DNA of 64,000 nucleotides from CADEDV01 sp964596345 (GCA_964596345.1 CAZQSZ010000007.1:248001-312000); one strand, 5' to 3'; positions 44,614-53,767 are shown, counted from the stretch's first letter. Program-made: numbers and translations. Notes: generated from the letters alone by a model not told the origin.

Positions 44614-44817
44614 TGTAATTGATTTTGCTCCATATCTACGGTATAAAGAAAAGAATAGTTTCAGCAACTGTCCCCTCCTTTTTGACGGCCGGTAATAAAA
44701 TCTTTCTGATTCTTTCAATCTGTTCCTGAACGATTCCCGTATCTGTTTTGTGCTCCTGCAGGTTGAGCAGGAACTAAGTGTAAAATTAATATAATACAAA
44801 ACCCCAAAACAAATTTT
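44614..44817. promoter_or_regulatory. Divergent spacer between the TonB receptor and DUF4331 genes
   Basis: The 204-base spacer serves both directions. It holds a GC-rich repeat pair near 44755-44775 (CTGCAGGTTGAGCAGG). No clear -7/-33 pair was found on either strand. No small gene is seen. Confidence 0.3.
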
Positions 44818-45489
44818 ATGAAATTGAAGCTCTTAACAGGCATCCTCGTTGGCGTTGCCATTGCAGGTGGAGTCATCTTTGCAGCCGATCATATTGATGC
44901 GCCTGCGGTAACCGGACCCGGAAGTACGAGTCCCGGCAATGATATTACTGATATTTATGCTTTTCAAAGTCCGGCAGATAATACCAAAATGGTGTTTGCC
45001 CTGAATACCCAGGGATTACTTTCACCGGGTGCATCCGCCGCAGCCACATTTCCCTCCGGTGTGATGTATGAAATCAATATTGACAATACAGGAGACAATG
45101 TGGAAGACCTCGTTATCCAATGCCTGGTGCAGAATGGTAAAATGAGAGTATATGGCCCCGTGGCACCCGGTACAACAGGTACCACCAGTATGGTGAAAAC
45201 CAATGGCCCGGTTACAGAAGTAGCTGTTACCGCTTATGCTGCTGCCTCACCAACTGTGGCTACGAATTCAAATGGCATTAAAGTGTTTGCAGGACCAAGA
45301 GATGACCCCTTCTTTTTTGACCTGGTTCGTTTCAAAGAGATCCTTGCCGGTACACAAACAGCTTTCCGCGACCCCGGGGTAGATTCTTTTGCCGGAACGA
45401 ATGTAATGTCCATCGTTGTGGAAGTTCCTAAAACCCTGTTAGGCGCTGCTGCCACTATCAATGTATGGGGCGAAACAAAAACCAAATAA
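44818..45489 (+). CDS. DUF4331 protein, N-terminal half type
   Basis: A 223-aa secreted protein (signal MKLKLLTGILVGVAIAGGVI). The mature start AADHIDAPAVTGPGSTSPGN is the defining opening of DUF4331, and DITDIYAFQSPAD follows. The end, VMSIVVEVPKTLLGA, is mid-domain in full-length members. The stop codon is followed after 27 bases by a second gene that supplies the remaining part, with its own lipoprotein signal. Two-gene DUF4331 is therefore the intended form here and not a frameshift. The function is unknown. Confidence 0.88.
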   Translation: MKLKLLTGILVGVAIAGGVIFAADHIDAPAVTGPGSTSPGNDITDIYAFQSPADNTKMVFALNTQGLLSPGASAAATFPSGVMYEINIDNTGDNVEDLVIQCLVQNGKMRVYGPVAPGTTGTTSMVKTNGPVTEVAVTAYAAASPTVATNSNGIKVFAGPRDDPFFFDLVRFKEILAGTQTAFRDPGVDSFAGTNVMSIVVEVPKTLLGAAATINVWGETKTK

Positions 45490-45516
45490 ACTTTCTAATC
45501 TCTAATACGAATAATC

Positions 45517-46050
45517 ATGATCCAGATAAATAAAATAGCAACAGGTTTGCTTTTATCCCTTGCAATAGTTACAACAAGTTGTGACAAAGACAAGAATGAA
45601 GATAATTTCGATACATCCGGCACTTACACCCAGAATGACCAGATGGCAAGACCCGCAATAAATACCGTATTTGTCAGCTCAGCCCGGAAGAATGAGTTCA
45701 ATACTACTGTTCCTTCAGCGATGAATGCTGCCTTCAATGCGCAGTTCCAGGGTGTACTGACCGGTTTTGGATATACACAAAATGCATTAGGCCAGGATAA
45801 AGCCACATTTGCCGGTTTATTGGTAACCGATGTACTGAATGTAAAAACAAATGGCCCCACTACATTCTTTGATGGCACCAATGTACTGACAGGAAGAGCA
45901 CTGGCAGATGATGTGATAGACACGGAGCTGCTGCTCATTTTCGGCGGACCGACCGGTGCATCCAACCCGGGGCTGACAAAAGATAATGTGAATGGAAATG
46001 ATAAAACTTTTTTAACCGCATTTCCTTACCTGGCAGCACCGCATAATTAA
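45517..46050 (+). CDS. DUF4331 lipoprotein, C-terminal half type
   Basis: A 177-aa lipoprotein with signal MIQINKIATGLLLSLAIVTT and lipobox TSC, followed by an acidic linker (DKDKNEDNFDTSG). The body contains MARPAINTVFVSSARKNEFN and ends FLTAFPYLAAPHN, both typical of the C-terminal half of DUF4331. It probably pairs with the product of the preceding gene at the outer membrane or in the periplasm. A terminator follows, so the TPR gene downstream has a separate transcript. Confidence 0.85.
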   Translation: MIQINKIATGLLLSLAIVTTSCDKDKNEDNFDTSGTYTQNDQMARPAINTVFVSSARKNEFNTTVPSAMNAAFNAQFQGVLTGFGYTQNALGQDKATFAGLLVTDVLNVKTNGPTTFFDGTNVLTGRALADDVIDTELLLIFGGPTGASNPGLTKDNVNGNDKTFLTAFPYLAAPHN

Positions 46051-46063
46051 ATCATTCCAACAG

Positions 46064-46099
46064 GACGCCGGGTAAAAAGAACCTGGCGTCTTTTCTTTT
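46064..46099 (+). terminator. Rho-independent terminator of the DUF4331 pair
   Basis: A 10-bp stem, GACGCCGGGT at 46064-46073 and ACCTGGCGTC at 46081-46090 with one G-U pair, is followed by TTTTCTTTT. Confidence 0.88.
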
Positions 46100-46113
46100 A
46101 TAAAAAATCACAG

Positions 46114-47412
46114 ATGAAAAAGCTTATAGCACTTCCATTGGGAATACTGCTGGCGCTGGCAGGCTGTATGAATAAAAAAAATATAGCAAACCCTGCTGCG
46201 TATGCAGTATTTCTCAAAGAGGGTATATTGGACCAGCAGAAGAAACAGGTCAGCGAAGAAATAAATTTCTGGCAGCAACGCCTGCAAAAAGATACGGGCA
46301 GCTATGTGAATATGCTGCAACTGGCTTCGGCTTATTTATATTCATTTAAACTGGGAGGTGATATTGCTGCATTAAAAAAAGGAGATTCTTTATTAAAAGC
46401 GAGTTCTGCAAAACTAAAAGATACTGATCCTGATATCCTGTTTGCCATTTCCCAAAATTCAATAACCCAACACCAGTTCAATAATGCTGCGGTTTATAAT
46501 GATGCTGCTGAAAAAGCAGAAGGAGATCGTTTCATTAACCGGCTGCTTGATTTTGATGCAGGTATGGAACTGGGTAATTATAAAGATGCGGTGCTGCAAC
46601 TGGCTTCACTGACCGATAAATTATCCTTTGATTACCTGATCCGCAAAGCTAAACTGGAAGATCATAACGGTAACCTTGACGGGGCCATAAAATTAATGGA
46701 GCAGGCTTTTGATGAAGTAAAAGACAAAAAGAAAAGCCTGTACTGCTGGAGTCTCTCTAACCTGGGTGATATGTATGGTCATGCCGGGCAAATTGAAAAA
46801 GCCTACAACTGTTATTTAAAAGTATTGCAGAAGGACAGCAGCTATTTATATGCCTTAAAAGGAATTGCCTGGATCGCTTATGCACATGACAATAATATCA
46901 AAGAAGCAAAGAAAATAATACAGTTCCTCTTGAGACAAACGAAAATGCCTGAGCTCTGGCTCACACTGGCTGAACTGGAAGAGTGGGAAGGTAATACAGC
47001 GAAGAAGGAGGCATATATTCTCCATTTTCTGCAAGAGGTGCAAAAACCCGGATATGGCGATATGTACAATAAATATCTTATCCATCTTTATACAGAACAA
47101 CTAAAGGATTATGACAAGGCCTTAGTATTGGCCAAAAAAGAAGTCAGTAACAGGCCAACCCCGGAAACCTATGACTGGCTGGCCTGGGTTTATTATCACA
47201 AAGGCGAGAAAGAAAAAGCTTATACGATTGCCAGTACTTATGTATATGGGCAAACATTTGAACCCAATGCAATGCTGCATACCGGCTTTATATTCGCAGC
47301 AAATCAGCAGGAAGAGAAGGCCAGGGAAATACTGGAAGAATGCCTGGATAGTTCTTTTGAACTGGGGCCTGTAACTACAAAAATGATCAAAGAGAAATTA
47401 AAGGACTTATAA
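46114..47412 (+). CDS. TPR-repeat lipoprotein
   Basis: A 432-aa lipoprotein (signal MKKLIALPLGILLALAGCMN). The rest is helical with TPR units across about residues 60-430, for example KAYNCYLKVLQKDSSYLYAL and KALVLAKKEVSNRPTPETYD. The C-terminal unit, QQEEKAREILEECLDSS, ends the solenoid. TPR proteins mediate assembly or sensing, and no enzyme domain is visible. Its position next to the DUF4331 pair suggests functional linkage, although a terminator separates them. Confidence 0.88.
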   Translation: MKKLIALPLGILLALAGCMNKKNIANPAAYAVFLKEGILDQQKKQVSEEINFWQQRLQKDTGSYVNMLQLASAYLYSFKLGGDIAALKKGDSLLKASSAKLKDTDPDILFAISQNSITQHQFNNAAVYNDAAEKAEGDRFINRLLDFDAGMELGNYKDAVLQLASLTDKLSFDYLIRKAKLEDHNGNLDGAIKLMEQAFDEVKDKKKSLYCWSLSNLGDMYGHAGQIEKAYNCYLKVLQKDSSYLYALKGIAWIAYAHDNNIKEAKKIIQFLLRQTKMPELWLTLAELEEWEGNTAKKEAYILHFLQEVQKPGYGDMYNKYLIHLYTEQLKDYDKALVLAKKEVSNRPTPETYDWLAWVYYHKGEKEKAYTIASTYVYGQTFEPNAMLHTGFIFAANQQEEKAREILEECLDSSFELGPVTTKMIKEKLKDL

Positions 47413-47421
47413 GGTCATTCA

Positions 47422-48024
47422 TTAATGAGGCTTGCTGAATTTCATTTCACCGGCCCTGACCGTTACCGGCAGGTCATTCTCCGGCGGGGGCATGGGGCAG
47501 TTATAGATGTTACTGACATACGCACAATAAGGATTATAAGCCTTGTTGAAATCAATGACTAAAGAATCTTCTTTGATATCAGTAAGTGAGGCATCAATAT
47601 AGCGGCCGTTGGCATAGGTTTCTTCGCCACTGCTGCGATCAGTAAAAGGAATGAACAACAAGTCCGCATATTGTTTAATGCCCATCAGTTGTTGTGACTG
47701 GTAAATATGAAGTTTTACCTGCGTATCATGTAGCATGAAGGAAGCGATGGCAAAAACCCGGTGTGTTTTCTTTTCCTTACCCGATGTTTCCATTTTGAAC
47801 CAGGGGGCTTCAGGTATTTTTTCAATTTTGGCCTTCACCCTGTATTTTTCATTGACCGGGAAGAAATGCATGAGAGCTTTGTCCTTACCAGTTACCACTT
47901 CATGTGTCTTTACATAATTTTCCTGGTATTCTTCCAGGGAATCAATATAAGTAGCATGTTGTGCTTTCAACACAGTGCCGGGTAGGATGAATACAATAAA
48001 TAATGAAAGAAATAATAGGCGCAT
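47422..48024 (-). CDS. DUF1684 secreted protein
   Basis: A 200-aa secreted protein (signal MRLLFLSLFIVFILPGTVLK). DUF1684 hallmarks are the FAIASFMLHDTQVKLHIYQS region, then YNPYCAYVSNIYNCPMPPPE and LPVTVRAGEMKF near the end. The N-terminal part has DKALMHFFPVNEKYRVKAKI. The function of the family is unknown. It follows the arginase gene by 6 bases on the same strand, so the two may be cotranscribed without an obvious metabolic link. Confidence 0.9.
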   Translation of the reverse strand: MRLLFLSLFIVFILPGTVLKAQHATYIDSLEEYQENYVKTHEVVTGKDKALMHFFPVNEKYRVKAKIEKIPEAPWFKMETSGKEKKTHRVFAIASFMLHDTQVKLHIYQSQQLMGIKQYADLLFIPFTDRSSGEETYANGRYIDASLTDIKEDSLVIDFNKAYNPYCAYVSNIYNCPMPPPENDLPVTVRAGEMKFSKPH

Positions 48025-48030
48025 ACAAAT

Positions 48031-48978
48031 TTAATTCATCAGTAAAACATTCACACTTCGTTGCAGGATATTGAAAGCGATCTCGGCCATCAGGTTTTCT
48101 TTATCCAGTGTGGGATTTACTTCGGTTATTTCAAAACAGCAAACTTTCCTGTTTTGCATGAATTTACTGATCAGGTCTTCTGCTTCTCTCTCCCTTAATC
48201 CATTACTCACCGGGGTTCCTGTTCCTTTGCTGATGGAAGAATCAAGACTATCCACATCAAAGGAGATATAAATATCCGTGCAGTCAGCCAGGTAACGGAG
48301 AACTGCTCTTACCACATTTTCAGGGCCTTTCGTTCTCACTTCTTTTGTAGTGACCACTTTCATGCCATGCTTTTCGATCAGGTACCGTTCTTCTTTTTCA
48401 TAATCCCGAAGAGAGATCAGTACCACATCCTCCGGTAATACTTTCGGGGCGATCTTACCAATATTCTTCAGGCTGTTCCAGTATTTGGTGGTCTCTTCAT
48501 CCAGCTCATGCACGGCACAGTCTTTATTATTTTCATTGATCGTGGCAGCAAGTGACATACCATGCACATTACCGGAGGGAGTGGTATACGGGGTATGCAG
48601 GTCTGCATGGGCGTCGATCCAGATCACACCCACCTTACTTTTTGGTTTTGCCATTTTAATACCGGCAATGGTGGCACCGGCTGTGCTGTGATCACCACTC
48701 AGCACCACCGGGAAGAAGTTATTCTTCATCGTATCGCAAACAGCCTTGCTCACCCTTTCATAAATGGCTGAAATACCCTTGATGCGTTTTGCATACGGAG
48801 ATTCAATTGGTTCATACAGTAATTTATTCTCGGTCTGAATTTTTTCAGACGGGAAATGAATAAAGAAATTACTCATAAAATCCAGGGCAGCGATCTTGAT
48901 AGCTTCAATACCGAGACTGGCACCACGGGTACCCGCACCAATTTCTGAGGGCACTTCTATCAGTTTAATATTTTTCAT
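48031..48978 (-). CDS. Arginase/agmatinase family ureohydrolase
   Basis: A 315-aa binuclear manganese enzyme. Metal-ligand motifs are GDHSTAGATIAGI, WIDAHADLHTP and SFDVDSLDSSISKGTGTPVS. FEITEVNPTLDKENLM near the C-terminus is the typical closing helix region. Arginase (arginine to ornithine and urea) is the most likely activity, with formiminoglutamase or agmatinase as alternatives. The P5C dehydrogenase at 56418 would be the downstream step in arginine catabolism, but it is not linked. Confidence 0.9.
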   Translation of the reverse strand: MKNIKLIEVPSEIGAGTRGASLGIEAIKIAALDFMSNFFIHFPSEKIQTENKLLYEPIESPYAKRIKGISAIYERVSKAVCDTMKNNFFPVVLSGDHSTAGATIAGIKMAKPKSKVGVIWIDAHADLHTPYTTPSGNVHGMSLAATINENNKDCAVHELDEETTKYWNSLKNIGKIAPKVLPEDVVLISLRDYEKEERYLIEKHGMKVVTTKEVRTKGPENVVRAVLRYLADCTDIYISFDVDSLDSSISKGTGTPVSNGLREREAEDLISKFMQNRKVCCFEITEVNPTLDKENLMAEIAFNILQRSVNVLLMN

Positions 48979-49156
48979 GTCATCAATCGTTAAATAAAAA
49001 GATCCGGGTTATCCGGTGATTCAAAACGGGCAGTAAAGGGAGATGAGGGTCCTGTAACGGGCTTCAATCAGGAATATAAAAGTTGGCGGGTAGCGATTGC
49101 TCCGCAAACGTGTATATACAGGCTGTTTTCTTTGAATTCTTCTTCATAAAATAAGT

Positions 49157-49186
49157 ACGGGAACAAAGTTAGTGCTTTGTTCCCGT
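49157..49186 (-). terminator. Hairpin terminator of the UspA pair
   Basis: A perfect 12-bp stem, ACGGGAACAAAG at 49157-49168 and its complement at 49175-49186, has a 6-base loop. The T-run on the minus strand is weak (ACTTATTTT). Confidence 0.75.
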
Positions 49187-49217
49187 GCAATCAAGTCAGG
49201 CTAAAACAGGCTTTTAC

Positions 49218-50003
49218 CTACTCATGAAGGGCTAAAATCGGCACCGAACTCTGGTAGGCCAGCTTTTTTGTATGACTTTTTACAAATAAACGGGATAAGA
49301 CAGATTGTTCTTTATGAATGATGATGATAAAATCAATGTTTTTGTCACTTGCAAACTGGTTCACCGCTTCATCTACATCGTATAAGCCGATAAAATAAAA
49401 TTCCGGGGCAAATTCACGGAACATTTCTTCCAGTTTATTTCTTTCTTCCTGGTATTCTTCGGTCAATGCTACATAATGTTCACTGTCCACATTAATTATA
49501 TGCAGCCGGGGCTGAAATGTTTTCAGGATTTTTTTGATCGGTACTGAAGGGGTGGATGCCACTACGTTCTTAAAATCGGAAGCGAGCAATGCGTTCTTCA
49601 CGTCTTTATAAGCAGCATCGGGGGGAATGATCAGCACCGGGCACACTTTCCGTTCCACCATTTTCAATGTATTGCTGCCAATGAATGTTTGCCCGAGAGC
49701 CGAACGGCCGGTAATACCCATAATGACCAGGTCGGCCTGCTGATGGCGGGCCAGTTTTTCCAGTTCTGCAATAAAATCATTTCCTTCCTCGGCCAGTATA
49801 GTCAGCTTTACAATGCCTGCTTCCATCAGCTCTGTTTTTAACTTCTCCAGTTTATCCTGTGCCTCTGCCGCCAGGGCAGGTTTTTCATAGACATGATGCA
49901 ATATCATATTGACACCATAATACCCGGTAAGCAGTTTCATCGCATACCGGGCTGCATTCAACGAGGTTTCAGAGAAGTCAACAGGTACAATAACAGTTTT
50001 CAT
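49218..50003 (-). CDS. Universal stress protein UspA family, downstream paralogue
   Basis: A 261-aa protein with one complete Usp domain (residues 1-150) and a second, degenerate one. The start MKTVIVPVDFSETSLNAARY is family-typical. The ATP-binding motif G-x2-G-x9-G-S is in GITGRSALGQTFIGSN, preceded by DLVIM. The second half lacks it. It is a tandem paralogue of the gene at 50080. Such proteins respond to starvation or redox stress. The spacing of 76 bases suggests a shared transcript. Confidence 0.93.
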   Translation of the reverse strand: MKTVIVPVDFSETSLNAARYAMKLLTGYYGVNMILHHVYEKPALAAEAQDKLEKLKTELMEAGIVKLTILAEEGNDFIAELEKLARHQQADLVIMGITGRSALGQTFIGSNTLKMVERKVCPVLIIPPDAAYKDVKNALLASDFKNVVASTPSVPIKKILKTFQPRLHIINVDSEHYVALTEEYQEERNKLEEMFREFAPEFYFIGLYDVDEAVNQFASDKNIDFIIIIHKEQSVLSRLFVKSHTKKLAYQSSVPILALHE

Positions 50004-50079
50004 GCATAGTAATTTAAGTAAACCGCCATCGGCAGTTGGATAAAGATAAATTATTACGGGGAGATACGAAGTATGGGTT

Positions 50080-50865
50080 TTACTGGTGTGCCGCCATCAG
50101 CGGGATGCTGCTGTGGTAAGCCAGTTTCTTGGTGTGGGTGCTTTTGAACAGGGCTTCACTGTTGCTATGATACCGGGGAACGGTCACCAGCATATCAATA
50201 TTATAATCTTTTACAAAATTGCTCATGGCCTCAAAGAAATTGTTCATAGAAATAAAATAAAATTCCGTGATATAGGCTTTGAACATGTCTGCTAACTTCT
50301 CTTTTTCTGCCTGGTATTCTTCGGTAATGGAAACATAATGGTTGGGATCAACATTCACGATATGCAGTTTGGGGCTGAACATTTCCAGCACAGAACAGAT
50401 AAAGGCAGTCGGGGTCGTTTTTACCACATCATTAAAATCAGAGGCGAAAGCAACATTATTGATGCCTTTATAAGTGGCATCTGCCGGAACGATCATGACC
50501 GGGATCAGGCTGTATTCCACCATTTTCAGGGTATTACTGCCGATCAGTTTTTGACCCAGTGTTGTTCTGCCGGTAATGCCCATTGCGATGAGGGTGGCCG
50601 TTCTTGTTTGTGCCAGCCGGGAAAGATTTTCAATCAGGTCGCCTCCCATTTCAGTGATACATTCCACGTTCATATCACCTTTATGGAGCAATTCCATTTT
50701 CAGACTTTCCAGGTATGTCAGGCACATTTCATGATCAGCAGGGTCTTTGTAATTATGATAGAGAATAGCAAGGGCATCTTTTTTACCGGCCAGCATCAGG
50801 GCCACAAACCGGGCTGCATTCAGGGCTGTATCGGAGAAATCAACAGGGATAATAACACGGTGCAT
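50080..50865 (-). CDS. Universal stress protein UspA family, upstream paralogue
   Basis: A 261-aa protein of exactly the same length and architecture as the downstream gene. It starts MHRVIIPVDFSDTALNAARF, and the ATP motif is GITGRTTLGQKLIGSN. The C-terminus TKKLAYHSSIPLMAAHQ mirrors TKKLAYQSSVPILALHE of its partner. The two are clear tandem duplicates that have diverged in the central region. It is divergent from the MOSC gene with a 107-base gap. Confidence 0.93.
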   Translation of the reverse strand: MHRVIIPVDFSDTALNAARFVALMLAGKKDALAILYHNYKDPADHEMCLTYLESLKMELLHKGDMNVECITEMGGDLIENLSRLAQTRTATLIAMGITGRTTLGQKLIGSNTLKMVEYSLIPVMIVPADATYKGINNVAFASDFNDVVKTTPTAFICSVLEMFSPKLHIVNVDPNHYVSITEEYQAEKEKLADMFKAYITEFYFISMNNFFEAMSNFVKDYNIDMLVTVPRYHSNSEALFKSTHTKKLAYHSSIPLMAAHQ

Positions 50866-50972
50866 AACAGTTGGTTTGGTTCGTTCTGTAAACTATAAAT
50901 TTAAAGGATTTGCAATGGATTCTGAAAAGAAATACCTGCTGCTTTTTTAAGCTGTTATAATTATTTTTGAGC

Positions 50973-51764
50973 ATGCCTTCAAAACTGATTTCCGGTATCT
51001 GGATCTATCCGGTCAAATCATTGGGTGGAATAAGAGTGTCCTCTGCAAAGGTCTTGCCCAAAGGGCTGGAGCATGACCGGCGCTGGATGCTGGTGGATGA
51101 ACAACTGCGGTTCATGACACAGCGGGAACACCCGGCCATGGCTTTATTCAGGTTGGAGTATGATCACAACGGGTTCTCTATTCAGTATGATGGCGATACC
51201 CTGCACCTGCCGTTGGAAACATCTTTTCATAACATAACAGCAACGATATGGGATGATACAGTAACGGTAGGGGAAGTAAGCCCGCAGCACAGTGAATGGT
51301 TTTCAAAAAAATTGGGCACCCCTTGCCAGCTTGTTGCTTTCCCGGAAAACAACAAGCGTGATATCGATAGTAAGTATGCCCGCAACGGTGAACAGGTAAG
51401 CCTGGCCGACGGTTATCCATTACTCATCATCGGGCAGGCTTCCTTAGATGACCTCAACAGCCGGTTAGATCGACCCGTACCGATGGACAGGTTCCGCCCC
51501 AATCTTGTGTTCACCGGTGGTGAACCCTACGAAGAAGACAGCTGGAAAGATTTCAGTATTGGCAACTGCCGCATGGAAGGTATAAAACCCTGCGGAAGAT
51601 GCACCATCCCCACGGTGGATCAACAAACAGGGCAGAGGGGCACCGAACCCTTAGCTACGCTTTCCGTTTATCGCAGGCAGAACAACAAAGTTCTTTTCGG
51701 GCAAAACCTGGTTCCCTTATCAGGAGGTATTATTTCCGAGGGAGATTTGATAACATTGGTTTAA
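50973..51764 (+). CDS. MOSC domain protein with N-terminal beta barrel
   Basis: The ATG at 50973 is chosen over the TTG at 50967 (263 aa). The N-terminal MOSC_N domain is LISGIWIYPVKSLGGIRVSS and LEHDRRWMLVDEQLRFMTQR. The C-terminal MOSC domain has the conserved Cys in MEGIKPCGRCTIPTVDQQTG, and PMDRFRPNLVFTGGEPYEED precedes it. These proteins bind sulfur carried for molybdenum cofactor enzymes, or reduce N-hydroxylated compounds in the mARC group. No Moco genes lie nearby. Confidence 0.92.
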   Translation: MPSKLISGIWIYPVKSLGGIRVSSAKVLPKGLEHDRRWMLVDEQLRFMTQREHPAMALFRLEYDHNGFSIQYDGDTLHLPLETSFHNITATIWDDTVTVGEVSPQHSEWFSKKLGTPCQLVAFPENNKRDIDSKYARNGEQVSLADGYPLLIIGQASLDDLNSRLDRPVPMDRFRPNLVFTGGEPYEEDSWKDFSIGNCRMEGIKPCGRCTIPTVDQQTGQRGTEPLATLSVYRRQNNKVLFGQNLVPLSGGIISEGDLITLV

Positions 51765-51778
51765 AATATAAAAGACTT

Positions 51779-52579
51779 TTACCGGGCAGTAACTGCATTG
51801 TCTTTTATTGGCGGGTCATATACAAACCGTACCCTCGCCGATTTTTCTTCCTTTGCACTCAGCCATAAACGATGTTGCTTTTCACCGGCGGTGATGATGA
51901 GGACGGCTGTATTCGGCGGTATACGGCCCTCGTTATTGGCGATCATTTCCACTTCGTGAAAGGTATTGGAAAGATCAATACGTATCAGGGTGGTAATAGC
52001 TTTGGCAGTTAACCGCTGGTTGGACAATACTACTTTCTTATCCACTTTCACGGTAATGGAGTCGCCGTCAATCTCCGCATTATCATAAAAATCGAGACGG
52101 ATAGTACCGGTATCCACTTTGATCTCCGGTATTTCTTTGAATGATGATTCTTTGAGACGGGTCAGTACGATCTGCCCGCCGCTGCAACCGGCACTGCTGT
52201 TCAGCACGGTGCCGCTCCAGCGACCGGTAAGTTTTTCAACAGTGCCTTCTTTGCTGTAATACAGATCAAATTCTTTGACACAGATGCTGCAATGATAGGG
52301 AATATGCCAGGTGGTCACGGCACCTTCCGCCACTTTTAATTTCTTTTGTTCCGGGTCAAAGTGGCCTATGAAATTTTTCTTGACATAGTTATCAATATCC
52401 TGGAAATGATAAGAATCACCGGAAGCCGAGCGGCCATTCATTTTGATCTGCAGTTCAATATTATTCTCGAGGAAACAGCCCCGCATACTTAAGGTTCCTT
52501 TCCAGGCACCATCAAGTTGCTGTGCTGCTCCAACGAAGGAAAAAAAGCTGCCCGCCAGTATTGCCAAGGTCTTTTTCAC
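51779..52579 (-). CDS. Secreted protein of unknown function, GTG start
   Basis: A 266-aa protein with signal MKKTLAILAGSFFSFVGAAQ, whose first codon is GTG. The N-terminal half looks like a lipocalin or beta-sandwich (GAWKGTLSMRGCFLENNIEL). It has four to five Cys residues (CSICVKEFDLYYS, SSAGCSGGQIVL) that may form disulphides. The second half is beta-rich with FYDNAEIDGDSITVKVDKKV. The family is not recognised beyond this. It converges on the MOSC gene (14 bases) and stands alone. Confidence 0.75.
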   Translation of the reverse strand: MKKTLAILAGSFFSFVGAAQQLDGAWKGTLSMRGCFLENNIELQIKMNGRSASGDSYHFQDIDNYVKKNFIGHFDPEQKKLKVAEGAVTTWHIPYHCSICVKEFDLYYSKEGTVEKLTGRWSGTVLNSSAGCSGGQIVLTRLKESSFKEIPEIKVDTGTIRLDFYDNAEIDGDSITVKVDKKVVLSNQRLTAKAITTLIRIDLSNTFHEVEMIANNEGRIPPNTAVLIITAGEKQHRLWLSAKEEKSARVRFVYDPPIKDNAVTAR

Positions 52580-52667
52580 TTATATAATTTACGGAAGATT
52601 TCTCAACCGGAAATGTGAAAATTTATGCAAGGAGAAATATAACCCTTGGAGAGTTTACCTGAAGAGC

Positions 52668-53357
52668 TTATTGCTTCCGCAGGTCGCTGATGATCCAGAG
52701 CACCACGAAGCTGAGCAGGGCGGCAAAGAAGCACCAGACCGAGATCACAAAACCATGATAGAAGCTGACGGCAAACAAATAAGAGCCAAAAAAGACGATG
52801 CCCAGCCATTTCATTTTTTTGATACTGGAAATTAAAGGCGTGATGATTGTGGCCATGATATAAAGAATATCAAAAACAAGTATCAGCTTCTTTACCAGTG
52901 GCGGAATGGCAAATTCATAATGAATATGCTCCAGGAACAGGGGAGTGGCAGCACCGGGACAAGTGGGGCAGAAAGGAGTGATGGCTTCCACCGGGTAGCT
53001 GAACAGTATATACGAAACGCCAATAGCAACAAAGCCACCAATGCCCACCAGCACATTCATGATGCGTTTACGCTTTGCATCGGTTTCCAGCAGCCGCACC
53101 GTTAGCGATATCCAGAAAGGCCAGACGGCCATGGCAAACACAAGAAAGGTATAAGTAAGCAAGGTTCGCCAGCTGGCGAGCCCGGGATCTTTTAAGGACA
53201 GCCAGAGAAAACCTTCGGACAATTGCTGCACGGCAAAGAGTAGCGGGATACTGGCAAATAAACGTTGCGGTTTTGTTTTGGCTTTTGCCACAGCCACGAT
53301 GCCGATAACACCGAGCACAGCACTGGCGCCAAAACTTGCCGTAGCAGAAAAACACAT
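52668..53357 (-). CDS. DUF6629-like multi-pass membrane protein
   Basis: The frame is open to 53420, but MCFSATASFGASAVLGVIGI at the ATG at 53357 is the conserved start of the family, giving 229 aa and seven or so helices. Recognisable segments are ASIPLLFAVQQLSEGFLWLS and FCPTCPGAATPLFLEHIHYE, which sits in an outer loop with a Cys pair. The last helices end in ALLSFVVLWIISDLRKQ. The function is unknown. It follows an 84-aa orphan gene on the same strand. Confidence 0.82.
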   Translation of the reverse strand: MCFSATASFGASAVLGVIGIVAVAKAKTKPQRLFASIPLLFAVQQLSEGFLWLSLKDPGLASWRTLLTYTFLVFAMAVWPFWISLTVRLLETDAKRKRIMNVLVGIGGFVAIGVSYILFSYPVEAITPFCPTCPGAATPLFLEHIHYEFAIPPLVKKLILVFDILYIMATIITPLISSIKKMKWLGIVFFGSYLFAVSFYHGFVISVWCFFAALLSFVVLWIISDLRKQ

Positions 53358-53423
53358 GTTGTTGGTTGTTGATGAGTTACTGTAAGTTAAGCTATGTTGG
53401 GGAGAATCGGGTTGCCACACATT

Positions 53424-53678
53424 TTAATTATTCGGTTTAAACGGAGTTAGAAAGTATTCTGTCTCTCCAATTTTCGGAAGAATGTCATCTAAAAGACTTT
53501 TTAACCAAATAATATCCTTTTCCGGATCAATATTTATATCAAGTAACATAATAAGCCCTGTTTCGGAAATATGGTCGGCATACATGATATCAATGAACTC
53601 GTTCTCTAATCGTTCAAACGTCTTTTTGGGATTGATAAGATTTTTGATTTCAATATATTTATCTAAATGTTTTACCAT
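53424..53678 (-). CDS. Small protein of unknown function (84 aa)
   Basis: An 84-aa acidic protein starting MVKHLDKYIEIKNLINPKKT. It looks helical, with no signal peptide, Cys or membrane segment. It resembles small immunity or orphan proteins in general shape only (FERLENEFIDIMYADHISET). It is upstream of the DUF6629-like gene with a 66-base gap. The start codon has AT-rich sequence before it. The call is based on length and a normal reading frame in an otherwise empty stretch. Confidence 0.55.
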   Translation of the reverse strand: MVKHLDKYIEIKNLINPKKTFERLENEFIDIMYADHISETGLIMLLDINIDPEKDIIWLKSLLDDILPKIGETEYFLTPFKPNN

Positions 53679-53767
53679 GTATTATATCTGCTTTTAGGAC
53701 AGGCTGTTTCCGGGTAAAGTTAAAATAAACTCACAATGGATTTATAGACCTGGATGTTCAATAATCC

